DNA of 64,000 nt, from contig NZ_FZNW01000007.1 in the NCBI RefSeq assembly GCF_900188115.1, forward strand, positions 168,591 through 232,590, in the 5' to 3' direction. Positions 50,823 to 61,695 of the stretch are shown piece after piece. The notes beneath the pieces were generated by a model. That model did not search any database and was not told the DNA's origin. It saw nothing but the letters and a program-made list of their open reading frames with translations. Origin of the DNA: Haloechinothrix alba (GTDB lineage: Bacteria > Actinomycetota > Actinomycetes > Mycobacteriales > Pseudonocardiaceae). A program made the position numbers and the translations under genes. Position 1 is the first letter of the stretch; every line of letters begins with the position of its first letter.

Positions 50823-51656
50823 ATGACCGAGACCAACCTCGCCCCACGGGCATTCGCTTTAGGTGCGGAATTGCGCGACGCCCGCGAGAAAGCTGGTCTC
50901 AAGGTGCGCCAGGTAGCCGAGAAACTGGACGTATCCCACTCGGTGATCGTCCGGTGGGAGAAGGGTCAGCGGCTCCCCGGTACGGAGAACGTCTCCGCGC
51001 TGCTGGCCGTCCTCGGGGTCTCTAGTCGGGAGCGGGAGAGGATCATCGCGCTTGCCCGCGAGGCGGATGACGAGCCCGTCAACTCGGTGTCGGTCGGTGT
51101 GGCCGGTATGGCCGACCAGCTCGCCGTGCTGATGCAGCTTGAGCGCAACGCCACCTCGATAACCGACGTGTCTCCGCTGCTCGTGCCCGGGCTGTTGCAG
51201 ACGTCGGCGTACGCGCGAGCGATTCTCGGCGACGACGCCGAAGCAGCCGCCAGGGTAGCGGTACGACTGGGTCGCCGCGACGTGATCGAGCGGGACCGCG
51301 ACCCCGCCCAGTATCTGGCGTTCATCGGCGAACGAGCGTTGGCGGGGCCCGTCGGCGACGATGCTCTCGCTGATCAGTTGCGGTTCCTCGTCCGAATGTC
51401 GGAACGCGATAACGTATGCATCCGGATTATCCCGGAGTCCGCCGGGTTCACCCCGGCGCACGCCGGACCATTCGTACTCTTGGAGTTCGCCAAGGCCGAC
51501 TCCGTGGTGCACCTGGAGCACTATCAGTCCAGTGCGTTCCTACGGGACCATGGTGATGTGAGTGCGTACCTCTCGGCGCGCGAGGAGATAGAAGAAGTGG
51601 CGATGAGCCCCGAGGACTCAGTGGAGCTCATCGCCGATGCTGCTAAGGAGCGTTGA
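50823..51656 (+). CDS. XRE-family regulator (DUF5753 type)
   Basis: The 277-residue protein has an N-terminal helix-turn-helix (KVRQVAEKLDVSHSVIVRWE) and a long C-terminal domain (DVSPLLVPGLLQTSAYARAI) of the DUF5753 class. In Streptomyces such regulators (WhiJ-like) pair with a DUF397 protein and often a third small partner. The DUF397 gene follows after one base. It probably represses the divergent operon through the palindromes at 50725-50761. Confidence 0.9.
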   Translation: MTETNLAPRAFALGAELRDAREKAGLKVRQVAEKLDVSHSVIVRWEKGQRLPGTENVSALLAVLGVSSRERERIIALAREADDEPVNSVSVGVAGMADQLAVLMQLERNATSITDVSPLLVPGLLQTSAYARAILGDDAEAAARVAVRLGRRDVIERDRDPAQYLAFIGERALAGPVGDDALADQLRFLVRMSERDNVCIRIIPESAGFTPAHAGPFVLLEFAKADSVVHLEHYQSSAFLRDHGDVSAYLSAREEIEEVAMSPEDSVELIADAAKER

Positions 51657-51657
51657 C

Positions 51658-51843
51658 ATGACAGTACCGCACAACAACGACGCGTGGCGCAAGAGCAGCC
51701 GCAGCGCGCGCGAGACCAACTGCGTTGAGGTGTCGCTGCGCTCGGGCGCCCGTGTGCGTGATACAAAGGACCGCGATGGCGGGACTCTGCAGGTCCCGTT
51801 CGCCGCGTGGCAGGCATTCACGAGCCACCTGCGCGAGCAGTAG
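51658..51843 (+). CDS. DUF397 protein (61 aa)
   Basis: The product begins with WRKSSRSARETNCVEVSL and continues VRDTKDRDGGTLQVP, the signature of DUF397 proteins, the obligate partners of WhiJ/BldB-associated XRE regulators. It starts one base after the regulator stop. It would modulate the DNA binding of that regulator. The fate of such pairs in Streptomyces is control of development or antibiotic production. Confidence 0.9.
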   Translation: MTVPHNNDAWRKSSRSARETNCVEVSLRSGARVRDTKDRDGGTLQVPFAAWQAFTSHLREQ

Positions 51844-52088
51844 ACAGTCCCCGTCGGCGCCCCCGGGGTCCTGGGAGGATCCGGGGGCGCCGACGTATGA
51901 GGATCGCCACACGTCAGTCGGGCACACCGGCCTGTGCAGGGCTCTCGCCAGTGATGATCGAACCGTATCGGGGCACCGAGCGGGGTTCGCGACCGTTGCC
52001 GTGCTGGGGTCCCGGTGCGGGCAACGGGATGCGGCGCCCACTCCCTGTTACGTTTAGGGTCAAGTGTCCGGTTATGAGGCGAGGTGAG

Positions 52089-52589
52089 ATGTCCGGCAGC
52101 GTGACGATCGAGAGACCGACAAAGGCCGACGGCGCCGCCCTGTGGCGTGTCGCGCGGGACTCCGGCAAGCTCGATCTCAACTCCCCGTACACGTACTTGC
52201 TGTGGTGTCAGGACTTCGCGGATACGTCGGTCGTGGCTCGGGACGGCGATGACGTTGTCGGTTTCGTGATCGGCTACCGCAGGCCGAGGGATCCGAGCAC
52301 GGCGATGGTCTGGCAGGTAGCCGTCGATGCCAGCCAGCGCGGCGAGGGGCTGGCCGGGCGCATGCTCGACGTCATGTACACCGGGCTCGTCGCGGACGGG
52401 GTCCGGTACCTGGCCACGACGGTGACGCCGGACAACGAGGCGTCGATCGCACTGTTCCGCTCGTTCGCCACCCGCTGGGGAGCCGAGATGACCAGCGTGG
52501 AGCTGTTCGCGGCGACGGACTTCCCTGCCGAGCACGAGGCGGAGGACCTGTACGAGATCGGCCCGCTCGGTCAGCCACCGGCAGGCTGA
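52089..52589 (+). CDS. ectA: L-2,4-diaminobutyrate acetyltransferase
   Basis: The 166-residue GNAT enzyme shows LDLNSPYTYLLWCQDFADTS and GFVIGYRRP, then VWQVAVDASQRGEGLAGRML (acetyl-CoA site) and TVTPDNEASIALF, the EctA pattern. It acetylates diaminobutyrate in ectoine synthesis for salt tolerance. ATG 52089 is preferred; an upstream ATG at 52074 is possible. Normally ectB and ectC follow, but here a TetR gene does, so the rest of the pathway must be elsewhere or has been lost. Confidence 0.85.
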   Translation: MSGSVTIERPTKADGAALWRVARDSGKLDLNSPYTYLLWCQDFADTSVVARDGDDVVGFVIGYRRPRDPSTAMVWQVAVDASQRGEGLAGRMLDVMYTGLVADGVRYLATTVTPDNEASIALFRSFATRWGAEMTSVELFAATDFPAEHEAEDLYEIGPLGQPPAG

Positions 52590-52661
52590 GCCGGCGAGGT
52601 CGATACGAATTTGCATACCGCGCAACTTTGCGTGGTGTGCAATTTCATGCATACTGGGAGA

Positions 52662-53306
52662 GTGACCGACAGGACGTCTCCCGCGGCCGACCCTCCCGTG
52701 GAGGGGTTGCGTGCGCGCAAGAAGCGGGCGACGCGAGAGCTGCTCGAGCGGGTGACGTTACGGCTGGCCGTCGAGCACGGGTTCGACCACGTCACGGCGG
52801 AGGGAATCGCCGAGGCGGCCGAGGTGTCCACGCGAACCTTCTTCAACTACTTCGCGTCCAAGGAGGACGCGGCCTTCGGTCACGCCAAGGCGGGCTCCGG
52901 TGCGGACGAGCCGGAGCGTGTCGTGGAGCTGGTGCGCGACCAGCCGCCCGAGGTGCCGCCGCTGCGGGCGTTGCGGGTGGCTGTGACGGCGTTCGTCGGC
53001 GAGCTCACGGCCGACAAGGAGCTTTCCCGCCTGCGATGCGATCTGGTCAGGACGCACCCGAGGCTGGGCATGCGGCTGATGGACCGGGTCGTCGAGCAGG
53101 AACGGCTGCTGACCTCCGTCGTGGCCGAGCGCACCGGCCTGGACCCCACCGGCGACGCCTACCCCTCTGTGGTCGTCGCTGCGTCGACCGCCGCGGCACG
53201 TAGCGCGATGGTCCGGTGGATGGCCTCGGACTCGGCTGCCCAGCCGGTCACGTTCGTCGAGGAAGCGTTCGACGTGCTGGAACGAGGGTTCGTTCCCGCG
53301 ACGTAG
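52662..53306 (+). CDS. TetR-family regulator
   Basis: The 214-residue protein has a helix-turn-helix (AEGIAEAAEVSTRTFFNYF) and a C-terminal ligand domain. GTG 52662 is a likely start; an ATG at 52647 is an alternative. TGCATAC occurs twice upstream (52615 and 52650 region), a possible operator. It precedes a damaged MMPL transporter gene in the same direction, the usual arrangement of an exporter and its repressor. Confidence 0.85.
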   Translation: MTDRTSPAADPPVEGLRARKKRATRELLERVTLRLAVEHGFDHVTAEGIAEAAEVSTRTFFNYFASKEDAAFGHAKAGSGADEPERVVELVRDQPPEVPPLRALRVAVTAFVGELTADKELSRLRCDLVRTHPRLGMRLMDRVVEQERLLTSVVAERTGLDPTGDAYPSVVVAASTAAARSAMVRWMASDSAAQPVTFVEEAFDVLERGFVPAT

Positions 53307-53392
53307 GCGTGCGTGCGCGCGTCTTCCGGACAGGTACGACAGTCCGGCTCGGAGGGATGGTCCGTGCCGGCGATGCGGAACGGGGGTAGTGC

Positions 53393-55355
53393 GTGGCGAC
53401 GTTGCTGTATCGGCGCTGCAGTCGCCGTTCGAGGCGGGGACGGTCTCCGAGGACGGGCACATCGCCTACGCGCAGGTCCAGTACGCTGTGCAGCCCTTGG
53501 ACCTGTCCGAGCACACCCGCGAGCTGCTCGACGACATCGGCGGCACCTCGGACGACACCGGCGTGCGTGTGGAGGTCGGCGGCTCGGCGATGCAGCCGGA
53601 GCCCGAACCGCCGAAGAACGAGATCATCGGGCTCGCCGTCGCGGCCGTGGTGTTGACGCTGGCACTCGGCTCGCTGGTCGCGGCGGGCCTCCCGCTGGTG
53701 ACCGGGCTGATCGGCGTCGGTATCGGGGTGGCAGGGGTCACCGCTGCGACGGCGTGGTTCGACCTCGCCTCGGAGACCTACATGCTGGCGCTGATGCTCG
53801 GTCTCGCCGTGACGATCGACTACGCGCTGTTCATCATCACCCGGTACCGGCACGAGCGGTCCGCGGCTACGAACCGGAGCACGCCATCGCACGCGCCGTG
53901 GGTACCGCGGGCAACGCGGTGGTCTTCGCCGGGGCGATCGTGTGCATCACGCTGGCGGCCCTGTCGGTGGTGGGTATCCCGTTCCTGACCGCGATGGTCG
54001 TGTCCGCCGCCGCGACGGTGGCGGTCGCGGTGCTGATCGCGATCACGCTGCTACCGGCGCTGGTCGGCTTCGCCCGCAACCGCATCTCGCCTGCGGGCGC
54101 GCGCGGCACCGCCCGCGCAGCGGCGCGCCGCGCGGGCGGTGAAGACGGGCAGCACGCCCCCGCTGGGCGCGCGACCGGCGCCGGGCTGGGGGAGCGCTGG
54201 GGGCGTTTCGTGACGGGCAGGCGCGTGGTGGTGCTGCTGGTGGCGATCCCGGTGCTCGGTGCGCTGGCGTGGCCCGCCAACGACCTGCGCCTGGGAATGC
54301 CGGATGGCAGCATGGCGGCCCCGGAGTCGACCCAGCGGCAGGCCTACGAGCTGGTCGCGGAGGGCTTCGGGCCGGGAGTCAACGGCCCCCTGATGGTCGC
54401 GGCGGACGTCGAGGGCACTGACAATCCACAACGGACTGTCGAGGAGCTGTCCGGGGAGATCTCCGGGTTGCCGAACGTCGCGGCCGTCGAGCCTCCCGTG
54501 CTCGACCAGCAGGGTGCCACCGCGATGCTCACGGTGATTCCCGCGACCGGACCGAGCAGCGTGGAAACCGAGGACCTGGTGAGTGACATTCGCGCGCTCG
54601 GCGATACCTACGCAGAGCGCGGCGGTACGGCGCTGTGGGTGACCGGTCAGACCGCCATGAACATCGACATCTCCGGCCAGCTCGGCGACGCCATGGTCCC
54701 GTACCTGCTGATCGTGGTCGGCCTGGCACTGGTACTGCTCGGCGTGGTGTTCCGCTCGCTGCTCATCCCGGTCACGGCCGCGGCAGGGTTCCTGTTCACG
54801 GTCGGCGCCACGTTCGGGGCCGTGGTCGCTGTGTTCCAGTGGGGCTGGCTGGACTGGGTGTTCGCCGTCGACGAGACCGGTCCGATCATCAGCATGATGC
54901 CGATCTTCCTGGTCGGGGTGCTGTTCGGGCTGGCGATGGACTACCAGCTGTTCCTGGGCACGCGGATGCGCGAGGAGTACGTACACGGGGCCGAGTCGAA
55001 CTCCGCGGTCGTCGGCGGGTTCCGGCTGGGCGCGCGCGTGGTCACCGCGGCCGCGGTCATCATGGTCAGTGTCTTCGCCGGGTTCATCTTCTCCGATGAG
55101 GACATGATCAAGTCGATGGGTTTCGCGCTGGCCTTCGGTGTGCTCATCGACGCGTTCGTGGTGCGTATGACCATCATCCCGGCCCTGATGAGCGTGTTCG
55201 GCCGCGCGACATGGTGGATGCCTCGCCTGCTCGCGCGCATCCTGCCGGACGCGGACATCGAGGGGGAGCGGTTGACGCGGAACCGGTCCGAGCCCGCCCC
55301 GTCCGGCACCCCGGCGAGCGAGCGGGAGGAGGCTGCGCCGGTCCTCTACCGGTAG
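53393..55355 (+). pseudogene. MMPL-family transporter with deletion and frameshift
   Basis: GTG 53393 encodes the normal MMPL start MATLLYR. At about 53411 the next family-like sequence is SPFEAGTVSEDGHIAYAQVQ in another frame, so about 100 residues of the first periplasmic domain are missing. A second frameshift near 53865 separates YALFIITRYRHE from GYEPEHAIARAVGTAGNAVV. From there the second half of the transporter is intact to 55355. Such RND-like exporters move lipids or drugs. The gene is dead as read, though the later frameshift alone could be a sequencing error. Confidence 0.85.
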
Positions 55356-55609
55356 GCACCGGGTCCGGGGCGGCACCTGTCACCTCGCGGGTCAGCCGCT
55401 ACCGCCATGTCCTGCCGGCCACTGTGCCCGGGTTGCCCGCGCCCGCGCGCCGCTGCGCTCGAGCCCGGTGAGGTGGTGCCGGTGGGTGCCGGGTGCACCG
55501 CCGGCGTGCATGCGGGCTCCGGCTGCGGGTACCCCGACCTGGGAGGCACGCTTCACCCGCCCTGCGTACGGTGAAGGCCCAGGTGCGGGGCCGACCGAGG
55601 AGGTACAGC

Positions 55610-57763
55610 GTGGATCAGCACGACCGGGTGGGCACGGCCGAGCAGCACGGTGCCCGGGCCGGCACCGGCCACGCCGGTCACACCGGACACGGCGCGGAGC
55701 ACGCCGGACACGGCGCGGAGCACGCCGGACACGGCGCGGAGCACGCCGGACACGGCGACGGCGGCGGCCACGGCGACGGGCACGACCAGCATGCGGCGCA
55801 CTCGACGGCGATGTTCCGGAACCGATTCTGGCTCTCGCTGGTACTGGCCCTGCCGGTCGTCGTCTACGCGGCGACGGTGCAGGAGTGGTTCGGCTATACC
55901 GCGCCGGAGTTTCCCGGTGCGGGTCTGGTCGCGCCCGTGCTGGGCACCGTCATCTTCGTCTACGGTGGCTGGCCGTTCCTTGCCGGTGCGGCCGCCGAGA
56001 TCCGCGGGCGCCAACCCGGCATGATGCTGCTGATCGGCATGGCGATCACCGTCGCGTTCGCCGCCAGCATGGCAGCCGGCGTGGGTGTGTTCGCGGTCGA
56101 GGTGTGGTGGGAGCTGTCCCTGCTGATCGTGATCATGCTGCTCGGGCACTGGATGGAGATGCGCGCCATCGGGCAGGCCAGGGGAGCGCTGGCCGCCCTT
56201 GCCGAGCTGTTGCCGGACGAGGCCGAGCGGGAGACGAGCGCGGGGCACCTCGAGACCGTCCGGATCAGCGAGCTCGGGGTGGGTGACGTCGTCCTCGTCC
56301 GCCCGGGCGGGCGGGTGCCCGCCGACGGCACGATCGTGCGGGGGCAGGCCGACCTGGACGAGTCCATGATCACCGGTGAGTCGAACCCGGTGACTCGGAG
56401 CGAGAGCGAGCAGGTCATCGCGGCCAGCGTGTCCACGGACAGCTCGATCCGCGTGCGGGTCGACGCGGTCGGTGCCGACACCGCGCTCGCGGGCATCCAA
56501 CGGCTGGTGGCCGAGGCTCAGGAGTCACGCTCGCACACCCAGGTGCTGGCCGACCGCGCTGCCGCGCTGCTGTTCTACATCGCCGTGGCCGTGGCCGTGC
56601 TCACCGTCGCGACGTGGGCGCTGCTCGGGGACGCCGACGCGGCCGTCGTGCGGTCGGTGACGGTACTGATCATCGCGTGTCCACATGCGATGGGGTTGGC
56701 GATCCCGCTGGTTACCTCGATCTCGATGTCGAAGTCGGCCCGTAGCGGCATCCTCGTCACCGACCGGCTGGCGCTGGAACGGATGCGCGACGTCGACGCC
56801 GTGCTGTTCGACAAGACCGGAACGCTGACCAAGGGCGAACACGCCGTCACCGGTGTCGCCGCCGCCGACGGCGACACCGACGCCCTGCTGGCGCTCGCGG
56901 GCGGGGTGGAGGCCGAGAGCGAGCACCCGCTTGCCCGCGCCATCATCGCCGCGGTGCGGGAGCGGGGGATGGACCCGCGCCCCGCGACCGACCCGCGTGC
57001 CATGGCGGGGCGCGGCGTGGAGGCCACGGTGGACGGTCACAGCGTCGCGGTCGGCGGGCCGGCCCTGCTACGCGAACGCGATCTGGAGATTCCCGGCGAG
57101 TTGCTGGAAGAGGTCGGGCAGTGGCAGCAGCGCGGTGCCGCGGTGCTGCATGTCGTGCGGGACGGCCGGATCGCGGGCTCGCTCGCGCTCGAGGACCAGG
57201 TCCGGGCCGAGTCGCGCGCGGCCGTCGATACCCTGCACCGGCTGGGCGTCACGGTCGCCATGATCACCGGCGACTCCCGCCAGGTCGCCGAGGCCGTCGC
57301 GGCCGAGCTCGGCATCGACGAGGTCTTCGCCGAGGTACTGCCGGAGGACAAGGACCGCGCCGTCGCCGACCTGCAACGGCGCGGTCATACGGTGGCGATG
57401 GTCGGCGACGGGATCAATGACGCGCCCGCGCTGGCTCGCGCCGACGTGGGGATTGCCATCGGTGCCGGTACCGACGTGGCCATCGAGTCCGCCGGGATCG
57501 TGCTCGCCTCCGACGACCCGCGTGCCGTGGTGGCCGTCCGGCGGTTGTCTGCGGCCAGCTACCGCAAGATGGTGCAGAACCTGTGGTGGGCAGCCGGATA
57601 CAACGTGGTGGCGATCCCGCTGGCCGCAGGTGTGCTGGCGTGGGCGGGCATCGTGATGCCCATGGCCGTCGGTGCGTTGCTGATGAGCCTGTCCACGATC
57701 GTCGTGGCCCTCAACGCCCAGCTGCTGCGCCGCGTCGACCTCCGCTCTCAGGCGGTGGGGTAG
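55610..57763 (+). CDS. CopB-type heavy-metal P-type ATPase
   Basis: The 717-residue pump has the phosphorylation motif DKTGT (401-405), TGES (255-258), the membrane metal motif CPH (357-359) and GDGINDAPALA. CPH marks P1B-3 ATPases, usually exporters of Cu or Ag. The first 65 residues are a His-rich tail containing three 7-residue repeats (GHGAEHA), plus GHGDGGGHGDGHDQH. GTG 55610 has GAGGAGG upstream. No copper chaperone gene is adjacent. Confidence 0.93.
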   Translation: MDQHDRVGTAEQHGARAGTGHAGHTGHGAEHAGHGAEHAGHGAEHAGHGDGGGHGDGHDQHAAHSTAMFRNRFWLSLVLALPVVVYAATVQEWFGYTAPEFPGAGLVAPVLGTVIFVYGGWPFLAGAAAEIRGRQPGMMLLIGMAITVAFAASMAAGVGVFAVEVWWELSLLIVIMLLGHWMEMRAIGQARGALAALAELLPDEAERETSAGHLETVRISELGVGDVVLVRPGGRVPADGTIVRGQADLDESMITGESNPVTRSESEQVIAASVSTDSSIRVRVDAVGADTALAGIQRLVAEAQESRSHTQVLADRAAALLFYIAVAVAVLTVATWALLGDADAAVVRSVTVLIIACPHAMGLAIPLVTSISMSKSARSGILVTDRLALERMRDVDAVLFDKTGTLTKGEHAVTGVAAADGDTDALLALAGGVEAESEHPLARAIIAAVRERGMDPRPATDPRAMAGRGVEATVDGHSVAVGGPALLRERDLEIPGELLEEVGQWQQRGAAVLHVVRDGRIAGSLALEDQVRAESRAAVDTLHRLGVTVAMITGDSRQVAEAVAAELGIDEVFAEVLPEDKDRAVADLQRRGHTVAMVGDGINDAPALARADVGIAIGAGTDVAIESAGIVLASDDPRAVVAVRRLSAASYRKMVQNLWWAAGYNVVAIPLAAGVLAWAGIVMPMAVGALLMSLSTIVVALNAQLLRRVDLRSQAVG
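55685..55747 (+). repeat. Three tandem 21-bp repeats in the His-rich tail
   Basis: Three exact copies of a 21-base unit (GGACACGGCGCGGAGCACGC plus C) encode GHGAEHA in the N-terminal tail of the metal ATPase. They lie at 55685-55705, 55706-55726 and 55727-55747. Copy number could change by slippage and alter the metal-binding capacity of the tail. Confidence 0.9.
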
Positions 57764-57904
57764 GGGGTGCGTGGCACGAGGCGCGGGGGCCGCGCGCTCG
57801 GGCGCACCGGCGCGGGCCCCAACGAGCGAGTACGGCTCGATGGGGCCCGGCAGCACGGTCGCGCTGCGGAGTCACCCACCCGGGGTCTGTCCGAGCCATC
57901 GGAC

Positions 57905-57990
57905 AGACCCGCGCTCGGCGCGCCCGGCGCCGGGCTGGCCATCCGCCGCATCACCGCTGTCGACCCGCTAACCGCGCTAGGGAGTGCCCG

Positions 57991-57994
<4 letters not shown>
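57905..57994 (+). pseudogene. C-terminal remnant of an FtsX/MacB-type permease
   Basis: The frame ending at the TGA 57992-57994 reads GLAIRRITAVDPLTALGSAR. This resembles the extreme C-terminus of MacB/FtsX-like permeases (RRI-x-VDPLTAL), and its stop overlaps the ATG of the ATPase gene (ATGA) exactly as in intact permease-ATPase operons. Nothing upstream to the metal ATPase looks like the rest of a permease. The identification rests on about 20 residues and the overlap. Confidence 0.45.
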
Positions 57995-60068
<2,074 letters not shown>

Positions 60069-60127
60069 CGAGCGCGGTAGGCACTCGCCCAATCAGGTGG
60101 TTGTCGGCGGAGCCGTGGTCGTTCGGC

Positions 60128-60201
60128 GAGAGCCCGCCCGAAAGGGTGTTGAGGTGGCCCCGACTTTGCCATCAACCCGAGCGATTTCCGGGCGGGCTCT
60201 C
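60128..60201. terminator. Long imperfect hairpin downstream of gdhA
   Basis: GAGAGCCCGCCCGAAA (60128-60143) pairs with TTTCCGGGCGGGCTCTC (60185-60201) with a single bulged base. Inner GGGTGTTGAGG and ATCAACCC continue partial pairing. The 74-base structure begins 60 bases after the gdhA stop and may terminate its transcript. Its terminal inverted repeat also resembles a miniature mobile sequence. Confidence 0.55.
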
Positions 60202-60360
60202 ACCTCCAAGTTACCCCCATCCGTGGGCAAAACACCCTGTTCCTGCAGATAGGGAAACTGTGGGAGGGATGCCAACCCGGCTGGGAGGGCTGCCTGTGAC
60301 CGGTGCGGCCAGCAGATCGTCACCGAGCGTGACACCATCGGCGCGATGCGCTTTCCCGCG

Positions 60361-60513
60361 CTCGGGCGAGGGCATGGAGGAGGAGACCGCAGATCTGGCA
60401 CCGGGGGAGTCCGAGAAGCTCACGGTCACAGTGGAAATGGCTAGTACGAGATCTACTGTCCTGTCGGTGACCACGAGGACCGCGGCGCGAAGACCACGAT
60501 CGCGGTCGCCTGA
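60361..60513 (+). pseudogene. Cupredoxin-like C-terminal remnant
   Basis: The plus strand reads ADLAPGESEKLTVTVE in one frame, then YEIYCPVGDHEDRG and TTIAVA (TGA at 60511) in the next, with TAG between. This is the last third of a plastocyanin/sulfocyanin-like copper protein, including the Cys and His ligands, but with Ala where the Met ligand is expected. It has a one-base shift, no N-terminus and no start. Only a relic remains. Confidence 0.6.
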
Positions 60514-60589
60514 GCCGGCTGCGCCCGGATCGTGCTTAAACGGCGACGCCGGTACATGGAAGCAATCCACGGCTACCCGGGGCTCGGTG

Positions 60590-60860
60590 ACGGCAACAGT
60601 CGGAGAGCGGCTTGGCCAGCGCGATGGAGGGGTTTGGTGCTGTGGCCGTAGCGATGCGGTGACTGTGGCTCCTTCGAGCAGGAGGAACCATTCCTCGGCG
60701 ACATCCACCGGATGGCGGCATCCGGCTTCGGCGGCGAAGCCTTCGAGGTAACGCCGGATGCCTTCCTTGTGCTCGTGGATGATGGCGTGGCCGGGATGCG
60801 GTCCGCCGCCGAGGGGGCGCTCTCGGTCCTTCGTTGTGCTTCTGTCACCGCGACGTCTCG
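60590..60860 (-). pseudogene. TetR-family regulator, C-terminal remnant
   Basis: On the minus strand HAIIHEHKEGIRRYLEGFAA and VAEEWFLLLEGATVTA resemble the ligand-domain helices of TetR proteins. The frame then shifts, continuing as STKPLHRAGQAALRLL. The DNA-binding half is absent. It is divergent from the HAD gene, which it may once have controlled along with other genes carrying the ACCGGTCGGT motif. Confidence 0.5.
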
Positions 60861-60938
60861 CACCATCGACTGGGACTATACAAACCGGTATGTGCAGTAC
60901 CTTTCAGGAAGCTGAATCGCCAACCGAGGGAGGTCCCC

Positions 60939-61613
60939 GTGCCGGCTCGTCCGCACGCCGTCGCTTTCGATGTACTCGAGACCCTGCTGGATCTGGATCC
61001 GCTGCGCGAACGGCTGGAGAAGGTCGGCCAACCGGCACGGCTGTTGCTGCCGTGGTTCATGCGCTTCCAGCGTGACTCCATGGCGCTGACCCTCAGCGGG
61101 GATTTCGGGAGGTTCGAGTCGGTGGCACGGCAGGCGTTGCGCACCGAGACGGAGCACACCGCCACCGAGGAAGACATCGACCACGTGCTGGCCGGCTTCG
61201 GCCGGCTACCCGCACACCCCGATGCCGAGCCCGCGCTGCGCCGGTTGTCCGAAGCCGGGCTGCGGGTCGGCTGCCTGACCGTCGGCAGCGCGCAGAACAC
61301 GGCACGGTTCCTGGAACAAGCAGGACTGGCGCGCCACATGGATCACGTCATCACCGCCGAGCAGGCCGGTATCTGGAAACCCGCTCCTTCCATCTACCGC
61401 GTGGCAGCCCACGAACTCGGAACATCACCGGAGCGCATGGCACTGGTCGCGGTGCACGCCTGGGACTGCCACGGAGCCAAGCGCGCGGGCTGTCTCGCCG
61501 GATGGTGCCAGCGACTGGAAGGCCGCTACGGTGACGTCTTCACCGCCCCCGACGTGAGCGGCCCCGATCTTGTCGAGGTCGCCGAACGCCTGTTGCAACT
61601 CCCGTCCAGCTGA
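60939..61613 (+). CDS. HAD-superfamily hydrolase, haloacid dehalogenase-like
   Basis: The 224-residue protein has the HAD motifs FDVLETLLD (nucleophile Asp), LTVGS, IWKPAP (Lys) and HAWDCHGA, matching type II 2-haloacid dehalogenase-like enzymes. GTG 60939 has GGGAGG upstream. It would hydrolyse a haloacid or phosphate ester. An adjacent alpha/beta hydrolase with Asp nucleophile suggests a dehalogenation or epoxide pathway, but this is circumstantial. Confidence 0.85.
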   Translation: MPARPHAVAFDVLETLLDLDPLRERLEKVGQPARLLLPWFMRFQRDSMALTLSGDFGRFESVARQALRTETEHTATEEDIDHVLAGFGRLPAHPDAEPALRRLSEAGLRVGCLTVGSAQNTARFLEQAGLARHMDHVITAEQAGIWKPAPSIYRVAAHELGTSPERMALVAVHAWDCHGAKRAGCLAGWCQRLEGRYGDVFTAPDVSGPDLVEVAERLLQLPSS

Positions 61614-61695
61614 GGTTGCCTCGAACAGTTCCCTTCCCGGTGCCAGGACGGGAACCCCGACCGGCAGCAGCTGTCACCCACGCGGCGACCGGGAC

